DNA from: Beijerinckiaceae bacterium
Lineage (GTDB): Bacteria; Pseudomonadota; Alphaproteobacteria; Rhizobiales; Beijerinckiaceae
Length of the DNA: 37,185 bases
NCBI GenBank assembly: GCA_019753285.1
Contig: JAIELD010000049.1
Span: forward strand, 1 to 37,185
Reading direction: 5' to 3'
Part shown: piece after piece, positions 1 through 7,761 of the stretch
Numbering within the stretch: position 1 is the stretch's first letter
How the letters are laid out: the number at the start of each line of letters is the position of its first letter
Translations under genes and position numbers: made by a program
The notes under the pieces: generated by a model
What the model was told of the DNA's origin: nothing
The model's input: only the letters and a program-made list of their open reading frames with translations
Database searches by the model: none

Positions 1-2
1 TC

Positions 3-150
3 GCGGTCCCGCAATTCGTGATCTCCAACTACGTCAATCCCTGGATCGTCGACATCGGCGCCTCGCTGATCTCGATGGGCGCTCTGATCCTGTTCCTCAA
101 GGTGTGGCAGCCGAAGCAACTCTGGCTGTCGCCGGCGCTGCGCGGGCGCG
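3..150 (+). pseudogene. lldP: L-lactate permease fragment (both ends missing)
   Basis: The reading frame from base 3 encodes about 48 residues matching an internal part of the LldP/LctP lactate:H+ symporter family. Visible elements are an ISNYVNPWIVDI segment, a transmembrane stretch (IGASLISMGALILFL) and the family-typical WQP motif followed by SPALRG. The match stops near base 145-150; the frame then reads an arginine-rich nonsense tail to a stop at 207-209. The 5' part lies outside the window and roughly half of the protein is absent at the 3' side, because the DNA switches abruptly to benD in a different frame. The fragment cannot give a working permease. Identification is from remembered family sequence, so confidence is good but not complete. 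Confidence 0.75.
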
Positions 151-858
151 ATGCGCGCGGCGCGCGAGGGCGCGAGCGTGACCCTGGTCGATCGCTCGCC
201 GCTGGTTGAGGGCGTCGGGCAGGAGATCATCGCGGCGGGCGGCATTGCCTTCGTGATCGAGGCCGATCTCGAAAGTTTTCAGGCCAACGTCGCCGTCATG
301 CAGCAGGTTGAGGATCGGTTCGGGTGCATCGACGTGCTCGTCACCAATGTCGGCGGCGCGATCTGGATGAAACCGTTCGAGGCTTTCGACGAGGAGCAGA
401 TCGAGAAGGAAATCCGCCGATCGCTTTTCCCGACACTCTGGGGCTGCCGGGCGGTGCTACCGCACATGCTGGCGCAAGGGCGGGGTGCGATCGTCAACAT
501 CTCGTCGATTGCAACCAAAGGCCTCAATCGCATGCCCTATTCGGCGGCCAAGGGCGGCGTCAACGCGCTGACCGCCTCGCTGGCCTTTGAGCTCGGCGAC
601 AAGAATATCCGCGTCAATGCGGTCGCGCCCGGCGGCACCGATGCCCCGCCGCGCGCCATTCCCCGCAATGCGGAGCCGCCATCCGATGAGGAGCGGGCGT
701 GGATCAGGCAGGTCGTCGACCAGACCATCCAGTCGAGCCACATGAAGCGCTATGGCAAGCTCGAGGAGCAGGCAGCCGCCATCCTGTTCCTCGCCTCCGA
801 CGAAGCGTCCTACATCACCGGGGCGGTGCTGCCGGTAGGGGGAGGCGATCAGGGCTGA
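151..858 (+). pseudogene. benD: 5'-truncated benzoate cis-diol dehydrogenase (BenD/XylL-type SDR)
   Basis: The product resembles 1,6-dihydroxycyclohexa-2,4-diene-1-carboxylate dehydrogenase, which oxidises the benzoate dioxygenase product to catechol. Seen: the BenD-typical NNVGG-like motif (here TNVGGAIW), RRSLFPTLW, the SDR active-site YxxxK (Y130, K134 counted from base 151), APGG and a C-terminal SYITGAVLPVGGGD. It starts at the second beta strand (EGASVTLVDRS). The first strand and the glycine-rich TGxxxGxG dinucleotide-binding loop, about 30-35 residues, are missing. No ribosome binding site precedes the ATG at 151, and the upstream sequence is lactate permease in another frame. NAD binding should be lost, so I call it a pseudogene or a misassembled remnant. 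Confidence 0.8.
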
Positions 859-860
859 CC

Positions 861-875
861 ATACCTCACGGGTAT
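861..875. promoter_or_regulatory. BenM/CatM-like operator, ATAC-N7-GTAT
   Basis: The sequence ATACC-TCACG-GGTAT is a perfect inverted repeat with 5-bp arms. It contains the LysR-type T-N11-A core (T862, A874) and fits exactly the ATAC-N7-GTAT consensus known for BenM and CatM of benzoate and catechol catabolism. It lies directly after the benD remnant and 93 bp upstream of the binding-protein gene of the next operon, a normal operator distance. No cognate regulator is in this part of the window. Function is inferred. Confidence 0.55.
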
Positions 876-967
876 CAAAATAGACGTATTCGATCCTGTC
901 TTCGGCATGGCTGGAAGGACTACTCTCACGATCGGGAAATGAAAAAAACAATCTCAGGAGGAAGTCC

Positions 968-2209
968 ATGTCCGATGTCACGAAGCCTGCCGCCGCGCTC
1001 GCCCATCCGATCCTGACGTCGGGTCTCGATCGCCGCCGTTTTCTCGCTGGAGCCGCCGGATTGGCGACGCTGGGCGCAGGCTTCACGCCATCGGCTCCGG
1101 CGATCGCACAGGCAGCGCCGCTGAAAGTCGGCTTCATGCTGCCCTATTCGGGCACTTTCGCGAAGCTCGGCAAATTCATCGATGACGGCTTCCGTCTCTA
1201 TGTCGAGCAGCAGGGCGGCAAGCTCGGCGGCCGTGAGGTGGCGTTCTTCCAGGTCGACGATGAATCGAAGCCCGAAGCCGCGACCGACAACATGAATCGC
1301 CTCGTGGGACGCGAGAAGGTCGATGTCGTGGTCGGTACCGTCCATTCGGGCGTCGCGATGGCGATGGTGAAAGTTGCGCGCGATTCCAACACCATGCTGA
1401 TCATACCGAATGCGGGCGTCAACGAGGCGACTGGTCCGCTCTGTGCGCCGCATATCTTCCGCTCATCCTTTTCGAATTGGCAGGTCTGCTATCCGATGGG
1501 CAAGGTCATGCACGATGCCGGCCACCGCAAGGTGGTGACCATCACCTGGCGTTATGCAGCCGGCCAGCAGATGGTCGCGGCGTTCAAGGAGGGGTTCTCG
1601 GCTGCCGGCGGCAGCGTGATAGAGGAACTCGCCCTGCCCTTCCCCGAAGTGGAATTCCAGGCGCTCATCACCCAGATCGCGACCTTGAAGCCCGATGCCG
1701 TGTTCGCGTTCTTCGCCGGCGGCGGTGCGGTCAAATTCGTCAAGGATTACGCCGCGGCGGGCCTGAACAAGACCATCCCGCTCTATGGGTCGGGCTTCCT
1801 GACGGACGGAACGATCCCCGCGCAGGGCGAAGCCGCAAACGGCATCAAGACGACGCTGCATTATGCCGATAATCTCGACAACGCCGCCAACAAGGCGTTT
1901 CTGTCGAGCTTCAAGGCCAAGACCGGGCAGGATGGCGACATTTATGCCGTGCAGGGCTTCGACGGCGCGGCGCTGCTTAATCTCGGGCTGACGGCCGTCA
2001 AGGGCGATATGGGCGCCCGCCCCGCCATGATCGAGGCGATGCGCTCCGCGAAGTTCGACAGCCCGCGCGGGCCGATGAGCTTCAACAGGGCGAACAACCC
2101 GGTGCAGGACGTCTATCTGCGCGAGGTGAGGAACGGTCGCAACGAAATGATCGCGATCGCGCAGAAATCCGTCGACGACCCAGCACGCGGCTGCAAGGCC
2201 CAGAGTTGA
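968..2209 (+). CDS. ABC importer substrate-binding protein, LivK/HAAT type, Tat-exported
   Basis: A 413-residue periplasmic binding protein of the type-1 (Leu/Ile/Val-like, Peripla_BP_6) fold. The N-terminus carries a twin-arginine motif (RRRFLAG, residues 22-28), a hydrophobic stretch and a likely cleavage site near AIAQA (about residue 47-49), so it is probably folded before export. The mature part starts with the typical LKVGFMLPYSGTFAKLG. An AGGAGG ribosome site lies just upstream of the ATG. It heads a five-gene operon with two permeases and two ATPases. Members of this family bind amino acids, urea, amides or aromatic acids. The benD remnant and BenM-like operator just upstream favour an aromatic acid or a ring-cleavage product, but the ligand cannot be read from sequence. 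Confidence 0.9.
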   Translation: MSDVTKPAAALAHPILTSGLDRRRFLAGAAGLATLGAGFTPSAPAIAQAAPLKVGFMLPYSGTFAKLGKFIDDGFRLYVEQQGGKLGGREVAFFQVDDESKPEAATDNMNRLVGREKVDVVVGTVHSGVAMAMVKVARDSNTMLIIPNAGVNEATGPLCAPHIFRSSFSNWQVCYPMGKVMHDAGHRKVVTITWRYAAGQQMVAAFKEGFSAAGGSVIEELALPFPEVEFQALITQIATLKPDAVFAFFAGGGAVKFVKDYAAAGLNKTIPLYGSGFLTDGTIPAQGEAANGIKTTLHYADNLDNAANKAFLSSFKAKTGQDGDIYAVQGFDGAALLNLGLTAVKGDMGARPAMIEAMRSAKFDSPRGPMSFNRANNPVQDVYLREVRNGRNEMIAIAQKSVDDPARGCKAQS

Positions 2210-2270
2210 GCGCCCCCTCATGCCAGAGGCTGCGCGCGCCAGCCTGCGCCGTTGGCGCGGGTGACCGGCC

Positions 2271-3143
2271 ATGAGCGCCATCACCTTCGCCGTGCAGCTG
2301 CTGAACGGCGTGCAATACGGGCTTGTGCTGTTTCTCGTCGCCAGCGGCCTGACGCTGGTTTTCGGCATACTCGGCGTGATCAACCTCGCCCATGGGGCAT
2401 TCTATATGCTGGGGGCCTATTTCGCGTGGTGGATCGCCGCCTATACCGGAAGCTTCCTCATGGCGCTCATCGGCGGCGTGGCGCTCTCCTTCATGCTTGG
2501 GCTGCTGCTCGAGAACGTCTTCGTTCGCCGGCTTTACGGGCGGGACCATCTTGCGCAGGTTCTGCTGAGTTTCGGGCTCATTCTCGTCGTCGACGAGCTG
2601 CGCCAGATCCTGTTCGGCAAGGACGTCTATTCGGTGAAGCCGCCGCCATGGCTCGAAGGCTCGATCCAGCTGACCGACAACCTCTCCTACCCGGTCTATC
2701 GCCTCGCATTGTGCCTGTTCTGCCTCGTGCTTGCGGCGCTCATTTTTTACGTCATCCAGCGCACGAAGCTCGGCATGATCATCAGGGCGGGCGCGGAAAA
2801 CCGCGACATGACGCGAGCGCTGGGCATTCCGTTCGACAGCGTCAACCGGTATGTCTTCGCTGGCGGCATCGCGCTTGCGGCGCTCGGCGGCATTCTCGTC
2901 AGCCCGATCTCCACCGTCTATCCCGGGATGGGCGACGGCATGCTGATCCTCTCCTTCGTCGTCGTGGTCCTGGGCGGCATCGGGTCGGTTGCGGGGGCGG
3001 CGATCGGCGCATTGCTGATCGGCCTCACCGACACCTTCGGCAAGGTGTTCTTTCCGCAAGTTTCCAGCATCCTCATCTACGTGCTGATGGCCGGCGTCCT
3101 GCTCTGGCGGCCAAACGGCATCCTCGGCAAGCGCGAGGCTTGA
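2271..3143 (+). CDS. ABC importer permease, LivH type
   Basis: A 290-residue inner-membrane permease of the HAAT family with about eight hydrophobic segments. The N-terminal FAVQLLNGVQYG and NLAHGAFYMLGAY motifs are typical of LivH. The C-terminal GMGDGMLILSFVVVVLGGIGSVAGAAIGAL region is the loop-and-helix pattern that contacts the ATPases. It follows the binding-protein gene by 61 bp and precedes the LivM-type gene by 6 bp, so all are likely cotranscribed. It should form a heterodimeric channel with the next gene product. Confidence 0.92.
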   Translation: MSAITFAVQLLNGVQYGLVLFLVASGLTLVFGILGVINLAHGAFYMLGAYFAWWIAAYTGSFLMALIGGVALSFMLGLLLENVFVRRLYGRDHLAQVLLSFGLILVVDELRQILFGKDVYSVKPPPWLEGSIQLTDNLSYPVYRLALCLFCLVLAALIFYVIQRTKLGMIIRAGAENRDMTRALGIPFDSVNRYVFAGGIALAALGGILVSPISTVYPGMGDGMLILSFVVVVLGGIGSVAGAAIGALLIGLTDTFGKVFFPQVSSILIYVLMAGVLLWRPNGILGKREA

Positions 3144-3149
3144 CCACCC

Positions 3150-4205
3150 ATGAAAGCCTCATCGCAATCTTGGATCGTCGCCATCGCCCTTGCGGTCGCC
3201 ATCGCCCTGCCGCTGGTGGCGCCGACCTATTATGTCCAGTTTGCGAGCAAGGCTTTGCTGATGGGCCTGCTGGCGGTCGCGCTCAATCTCGTCGTCGGGT
3301 TCGGCGGCATGGTCAGCCTCTGCCACGCCGCGCTGTTCGGGCTGGCAGGCTATTCGCTCGCCTTCCTCACGCCGGAAGGCGAGGGCGCGTCGATCTGGCT
3401 GTCCCTGCCGGCCGCGGTGCTCGTCTCCAGCTTCGCCGCCCTCGTCATCGGCGCCTTGTCGCTCCGCACCAAAGGCATCTATTTCATCATGGTGACCCTC
3501 GCCTTCGGTGAAATGCTGTTCTACCTGCTGCATGATACCAAGATCGGCGGCGGCTCCGACGGGCTCTACATCTATCTCAAGCCTGAATTCGGCTTTGGCG
3601 GCGCAGCGCTCGATCTTGAACGGGCGTCGACCTTCTACTTCGTCGTTCTTGTCTGTCTCGTTCTTGGCGTGGCGCTTGTCTCGATGCTCGTGCGCTCGCC
3701 CTTCGGCCACGCGCTGGTCGCGGCGCGGGACAACGAGCGGCGGGCACGCTCGCTCGGTTTTCCGGTCTATCGCATCAGGCTGACGGCCTTCGTCATCTCC
3801 GGCGCGCTGGCTGGCGTCGCGGGGTATTTCTCCGCCGCGCAGTTCGGCTTCGTCGCGCCTCAACTGCTTGGCTGGCATCTCTCTGCCACCGTGCTCGTCA
3901 TGGTGGTTCTCGGCGGCATGACTTCGGTCCTCGGGCCGCTGGCCGGCGCGCTTGCGATCATCGGACTCGAAGAGGTTCTGAAATCCAACTTCGAATACTG
4001 GAAGCTCATCTATGGCCTCATCGTCATGGCGATGGTGTTTGTGCTGCCGGGCGGCCTGCAGCAGCTCGCGAGCATGGTCTTGGGAGCAAAACCGGCATCG
4101 GAGGACGATGCGGTCGAGCGGGATATGACGGCCCCGCATGACGATGCGGCGACGGACCGGCTGCGCCCCGAACTGCTGCGGTCGGAGGCCAAAGCCCATG
4201 TCTGA
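3150..4205 (+). CDS. ABC importer permease, LivM type
   Basis: A 351-residue inner-membrane permease, partner of the LivH-type protein. The central TKGIYFIMVTLAFGEM motif and the later LVMVVLGGMTSVLGPLAGA motif are characteristic of LivM. After the last membrane segment there is a hydrophilic, Asp/Glu/Arg-rich tail of about 40 residues, probably cytoplasmic and longer than the family core needs. The stop overlaps the start of the LivG-type gene by 8 bp, a sign of translational coupling. Confidence 0.92.
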   Translation: MKASSQSWIVAIALAVAIALPLVAPTYYVQFASKALLMGLLAVALNLVVGFGGMVSLCHAALFGLAGYSLAFLTPEGEGASIWLSLPAAVLVSSFAALVIGALSLRTKGIYFIMVTLAFGEMLFYLLHDTKIGGGSDGLYIYLKPEFGFGGAALDLERASTFYFVVLVCLVLGVALVSMLVRSPFGHALVAARDNERRARSLGFPVYRIRLTAFVISGALAGVAGYFSAAQFGFVAPQLLGWHLSATVLVMVVLGGMTSVLGPLAGALAIIGLEEVLKSNFEYWKLIYGLIVMAMVFVLPGGLQQLASMVLGAKPASEDDAVERDMTAPHDDAATDRLRPELLRSEAKAHV

Positions 4206-4977
4206 GATGAACGACGTCGCTCTCGAGGCCAATCAACTCGTCAAGCGCTTCGGCGGCCTGATCGCGGTCAGCGAGGTCTCTCTTTCGGTGCGGGCGGGCG
4301 AAATTCACGCCGTGATCGGTCCGAACGGCGCTGGAAAGTCGACGCTGGTCAATCTGCTGTCGGGCGATCTGTCAGCCACCTCCGGCTCGATCCGGGTCGC
4401 GGGACGTGACGTCACCGCGTTGAATCCGCAGAAGCGCGCTCTCGCCGGCCTTGGTCGGTCGTATCAGAAGACCACCATCTTCGCCAATTCGACCGTGTTC
4501 GAGAACGTCCGCCTTGCCGCCCAGGCGCATGGCGGCCGGGCCTTGCGCATGATGGGAAGCGTCGCCGATCATGCCGACATCAATGCGCGGGCACACGCGG
4601 CCCTCGATCAGGTGGGTCTGTCGCACCGTGCGCCGCTCAAGGCCTGCCTGATGAGCCATGGCGAGCAACGCCAGCTTGAAATCGCCATGGTGCTCGCAAC
4701 GGATCCGCGGATCATACTGCTCGACGAACCGCTCGCCGGCATGGGCCAGGCCGAAGCCGTGCGGATGATCGCGTTGATCCGCTCGTTGAAAAGAGGACGC
4801 GCCGTGCTGCTCGTCGAGCATGATATGGACGCCGTGTTCGCGCTCGCCGATCAGTTGACGGTCATGGCCGACGGAGGGGTGATCGGCTCCGGCGCACCTG
4901 CCGATGTCAGGGCCAACGCGGCCGTCCGGAAGGCCTATCTCGGCGCGCATGGCGATGAGACGGTGGACGCGGCATGA
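4198..4977 (+). CDS. ABC importer ATPase, LivG type
   Basis: A 259-residue ATP-binding subunit. Walker A is GPNGAGKST at residues 41-49, the signature is MSHGEQ (an LSGGQ variant common in this family), Walker B is IILLDEP, and an H-loop histidine is present in LLVEHDMD. The reading frame is open further upstream to 4138, but the ATG at 4198 overlaps the LivM stop by 8 bp and puts the ATPase fold at the normal distance from the N-terminus, so I chose it. It should pair with the LivF-type subunit to power import. Confidence 0.92.
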   Translation: MSEMNDVALEANQLVKRFGGLIAVSEVSLSVRAGEIHAVIGPNGAGKSTLVNLLSGDLSATSGSIRVAGRDVTALNPQKRALAGLGRSYQKTTIFANSTVFENVRLAAQAHGGRALRMMGSVADHADINARAHAALDQVGLSHRAPLKACLMSHGEQRQLEIAMVLATDPRIILLDEPLAGMGQAEAVRMIALIRSLKRGRAVLLVEHDMDAVFALADQLTVMADGGVIGSGAPADVRANAAVRKAYLGAHGDETVDAA

Positions 4978-5684
4978 CCGAGCTGCTGGCGATCAGAAGT
5001 CTGAGCGGTTTCTACGGGGCGAGCCAGGTGCTGCATGATGTGAGCTTCAGCGTGCGCCGCGGAGAGCAGGTCGCCCTTCTCGGCCGCAACGGAATGGGCA
5101 AGACGACGCTGATGAAATCGATCATCGGGCTTCTTGGCGACAGGCGCGGCGGCATCACCATCAACAAGCTCGACATGATCAACGCCAAACCCGAGGCGAT
5201 CGCCCAGGCCGGCGTCGCCTATGTGCCCGAAGGGCGAGGTGTCTTCGGGTCCCTCAACGTGGTCGAAAATCTCGTCATGGCCGCGCGGGCAGGGGCCGAC
5301 GGGCGGCGTGACTGGACGCTCGATCGCGTGTTCGAGGTTTTTCCGCGCCTGCATCAGCGGCGCGGCAATGGTGGCCATCAATTATCCGGCGGGGAGCAGC
5401 AGATGCTCAGCATCGGCCGTGCGCTGATGACGAACCCCGATCTCATCCTGATCGATGAAGCGACCGAGGGGCTTGCGCCGCTGGTCGCGCAGGAGATCTG
5501 GCGGACCCTCGGCGTCATCCGGGATGAGGGCATCGCCACCATCGTCGTCGACAAGGACCTTCGCAGCCTGTCGAAGATCGTCGACCGAACGGTGCTGTTG
5601 TCCAAGGGTCAGATCGTGTTCGAAGGGGCGCCGTCCGAGCTTCTCGCACAGCCCCTCCTGCTGGAAAAGCACCTTGGCGTGTAG
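4974..5684 (+). CDS. ABC importer ATPase, LivF type
   Basis: A 236-residue ATPase that starts within the ATGA overlap with the LivG-type gene. Walker A is GRNGMGKTT, the signature LSGGEQ is intact, and Walker B is LILIDEA. The usual H-loop is replaced by VVDKD, as is frequent in LivF-like subunits, so full hydrolysis probably relies on the LivG-type partner. This is the last gene of the five-gene importer operon. The next gene (LysR) converges on it after 122 bp in which I see no clear terminator. Confidence 0.92.
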   Translation: MTELLAIRSLSGFYGASQVLHDVSFSVRRGEQVALLGRNGMGKTTLMKSIIGLLGDRRGGITINKLDMINAKPEAIAQAGVAYVPEGRGVFGSLNVVENLVMAARAGADGRRDWTLDRVFEVFPRLHQRRGNGGHQLSGGEQQMLSIGRALMTNPDLILIDEATEGLAPLVAQEIWRTLGVIRDEGIATIVVDKDLRSLSKIVDRTVLLSKGQIVFEGAPSELLAQPLLLEKHLGV

Positions 5685-5806
5685 GTCGAACGCTCGCCCT
5701 TTCAGGAACCCTTCCGCTCAACCATCCGCGGCGACTGTGATGGATACGGCGTGCGAACGGTCAAAAATGCCGGCCTCATCGAATTCGGGCGGTTTGATGC
5801 AATTCC

Positions 5807-6760
5807 TCATCGTTGGGCGGCCGGCTGCATGTCGTCAGCCTTCACCCGAATGCGGGCGAGGCATCGTCTGATTTCCGCCGACAGCATATCGGCGACCAGT
5901 TGGGCATTGCGCGTCAGGTTGCGCGCGCCGACCGCGACGCTGATGGATTGCGGCTCGGCGCCCGCATCGCTCACCGGAATGAAGACGAGCGAGCCATCGA
6001 GCAATTCGGATGCTACGTCGAGTTCGGACGTCAATGCGATGTAGCGTCCGCTGCGCGCCAGCATCTTCACCAGATGCAGCGAATTGGTCACCACTGATTG
6101 ATCACCCTTGGCCAATAGCCAACCGTGCTTCGCATCGAGATATCGACGGATCATCAAGGCCCGGCTCTGGAGTGCGATGGGGTATCTGGCCGCTTTCTGC
6201 AGCGTCACGCTCTGGTGCCTCGCAAGCGGATGATCCGCTGCCACCGCGCAGCCGAAGGGCAGCGCGTCGCTGCTGATGGTTCTGGCATCGCGATGCGGAG
6301 GGAGATTGAAGGCGGCCACCACATCGACCTCGGACGCCATCAGCAACGCCATCGCCTGATCCGTGCTCGTGATTTCGATGTTGAGTGCGAGCGAGGGATG
6401 CTCCTGTGCGATGCGCTCGATGAAGGCAGGCAGGAAACTCGTCGCATGGCTGTCCATGGCGGCTATCCGCACCTGCCCATGAACCGTCCCGGTTAGGTGT
6501 TTCAATTCGGCTGCCAAGGACTGCAGATCCTGGCGCCAGCGCCGTCCGAGCCGAACCACCGCCTCGCCGGCCGGGGTCGGGCGCATGCCGCGCGGCAAGC
6601 GCTCGAACAGCGCCACACCGAGATCGGCCTCGAGCATCAACACCTGGCGGTTGATGGCGGAAGCGGCGATGCCGAGTTCCCGTGATGCTTTCTGAATGGA
6701 GCCGGATCGCGCCACCTGATCGACATAATGCAAGGCGGTCGGTATCAGGCGCTCGCTCAC
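5807..6760 (-). CDS. LysR-family transcriptional regulator
   Basis: A 317-residue LysR-type regulator. Residues about 8-66 form the winged helix-turn-helix (YVDQVARSGSIQKASRELGI, then INRQVLMLEADLGVALFER), followed by a linker helix and an effector domain to about residue 300. The start is a GTG with a perfect GGAGG five bases upstream (6766-6770), which fixes the N-terminus. It is divergent from the OHCU/HIU-importer operon, the standard arrangement for a LysR protein and its target. An inverted repeat (6774-6792) lies next to its ribosome site, so autoregulation is plausible. The inducer is unknown; a purine breakdown product is the natural guess. Confidence 0.92.
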   Translation of the reverse strand: MSERLIPTALHYVDQVARSGSIQKASRELGIAASAINRQVLMLEADLGVALFERLPRGMRPTPAGEAVVRLGRRWRQDLQSLAAELKHLTGTVHGQVRIAAMDSHATSFLPAFIERIAQEHPSLALNIEITSTDQAMALLMASEVDVVAAFNLPPHRDARTISSDALPFGCAVAADHPLARHQSVTLQKAARYPIALQSRALMIRRYLDAKHGWLLAKGDQSVVTNSLHLVKMLARSGRYIALTSELDVASELLDGSLVFIPVSDAGAEPQSISVAVGARNLTRNAQLVADMLSAEIRRCLARIRVKADDMQPAAQR

Positions 6761-6773
6761 CTTGGCCTCCGAT

Positions 6774-6792
6774 CATACGAATTTACAGTATG
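6774..6792. promoter_or_regulatory. Candidate LysR operator, CATAC-N9-GTATG
   Basis: A perfect inverted repeat with 5-bp arms (CATAC at 6774-6778, GTATG at 6788-6792) and a 9-base AT-rich centre. It lies in the 114-bp gap between the divergent LysR gene and the OHCU/HIU operon, starting 4 bp from the LysR ribosome site. Position and symmetry fit a LysR-family recognition or activation site. The spacing differs from the 7-base spacing of the site at 861-875, so a different regulator is likely. Confidence 0.45.
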
Positions 6793-6874
6793 CATGCTTG
6801 CTCGTTCTGACATGGACGGCAAGTCGCGTCGGTGTCAGCATTCGAGAATGGCAGCAGGGGCACCGGGCGGATCC

Positions 6875-7759
6875 ATGGGCATTCACCCACTCATCGCAGA
6901 GCTTGACCGGCTGAATGTCGCCAGCAGGGAAGCCTTCGTGGCGAGGCTCGGCGAATTATACGAGCATTCGCCGTGGATTGCCGAGCGCGCATGGGAGCAG
7001 CGGCCCTTCCGCCATTTGCGGCATCTGCACGATTGCATGCAGAGCGTCGTCGAAGCAGCGTCGCAGGACGAGAAGATCGCGCTGTTCAGGGCGCATCCCG
7101 AACTTGCTGGCAAGGAAGCGCTCGACGGCACGCTGACGGCGGCCTCGAGCGGCGAGCAGGGCCGTCTCGGGATCGATCGCCTGAGCGGCGCTGACCTTGA
7201 CTGGCTATCGCGGATGAACCGCGCCTATCGTGATCGCCATGGCTTTCCCTGCATCGTCGCGCTCCGCCGGCATGCATCGCGGCAGACCGTGTTTTCCGAA
7301 ATCCAGGCGAGGACCGAGCAAGGCACCGAAGCGGAGATCGCGGCTGCCATCGAGCAGATCGGCATCATCACCCGTGGGCGTCTTGCGGAGATGTTCGGCG
7401 TTCTGCAGGGGCGGCTGACCATGCATGTGCTGGACACGGTGGGCGGGTGTCCCGCAGCCGGCATGCGCTATGCGCTTCTGATCGATGAGGCGGGCCGGTG
7501 GACGGCGATCCTCTCCGGGGTGACCGATGGCAGGGGCAGGACGGACCAGCCGCTCCTGACGGATATCGATCTGCGGCCAGTAAGGTACCGCCTCGAATTC
7601 GCCGTGGCCGATTATTTCCGCGGCTCTGGCATGCAACTTGCCGATCCTCCTTTTCTTGATGTCGTTCCCATCGAATTCGGTGTGGGTGATCCGACGAGCC
7701 ACTACCACGTGCCGCTCCTGTGCACGCCATGGAGCTTTTCCACGTATCGAGGCAACTGA
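6875..7759 (+). CDS. Bifunctional OHCU decarboxylase / 5-hydroxyisourate hydrolase (allantoin-synthase-like)
   Basis: About 294 residues that fuse the last two steps of urate to allantoin. Residues about 1-165 are 2-oxo-4-hydroxy-4-carboxy-5-ureidoimidazoline (OHCU) decarboxylase: HSPWIAERAW, the catalytic-type His in AHPELAGK (H74) and the GFPCIVALR motif. Residues about 180-294 are the transthyretin-like hydroxyisourate hydrolase: MHVLD (H184), YHVPLL (H278) and a C-terminal tetrapeptide YRGN, where the family signature is YRGS. The domain order matches plant allantoin synthase. The frame is open to 6728 but would overlap the divergent LysR gene. ATG 6875 gives the normal N-terminus, ATG 6848 is the alternative. 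The importer ATPase gene starts 2 bp after the stop, so transport and catabolism are coupled genetically. Confidence 0.88.
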   Translation: MGIHPLIAELDRLNVASREAFVARLGELYEHSPWIAERAWEQRPFRHLRHLHDCMQSVVEAASQDEKIALFRAHPELAGKEALDGTLTAASSGEQGRLGIDRLSGADLDWLSRMNRAYRDRHGFPCIVALRRHASRQTVFSEIQARTEQGTEAEIAAAIEQIGIITRGRLAEMFGVLQGRLTMHVLDTVGGCPAAGMRYALLIDEAGRWTAILSGVTDGRGRTDQPLLTDIDLRPVRYRLEFAVADYFRGSGMQLADPPFLDVVPIEFGVGDPTSHYHVPLLCTPWSFSTYRGN

Positions 7760-7761
7760 TC

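Noticed and set aside
457..1137. 226-codon minus-strand frame across benD and the following gap
   Set aside because: Shadow of benD; no domain, no start signal, and it crosses the BenM-like operator.
2252..3511. 419-codon open frame overlapping the two Liv permease genes in another frame
   Set aside because: Arginine-rich low-complexity translation; both overlapped genes have clear family motifs.
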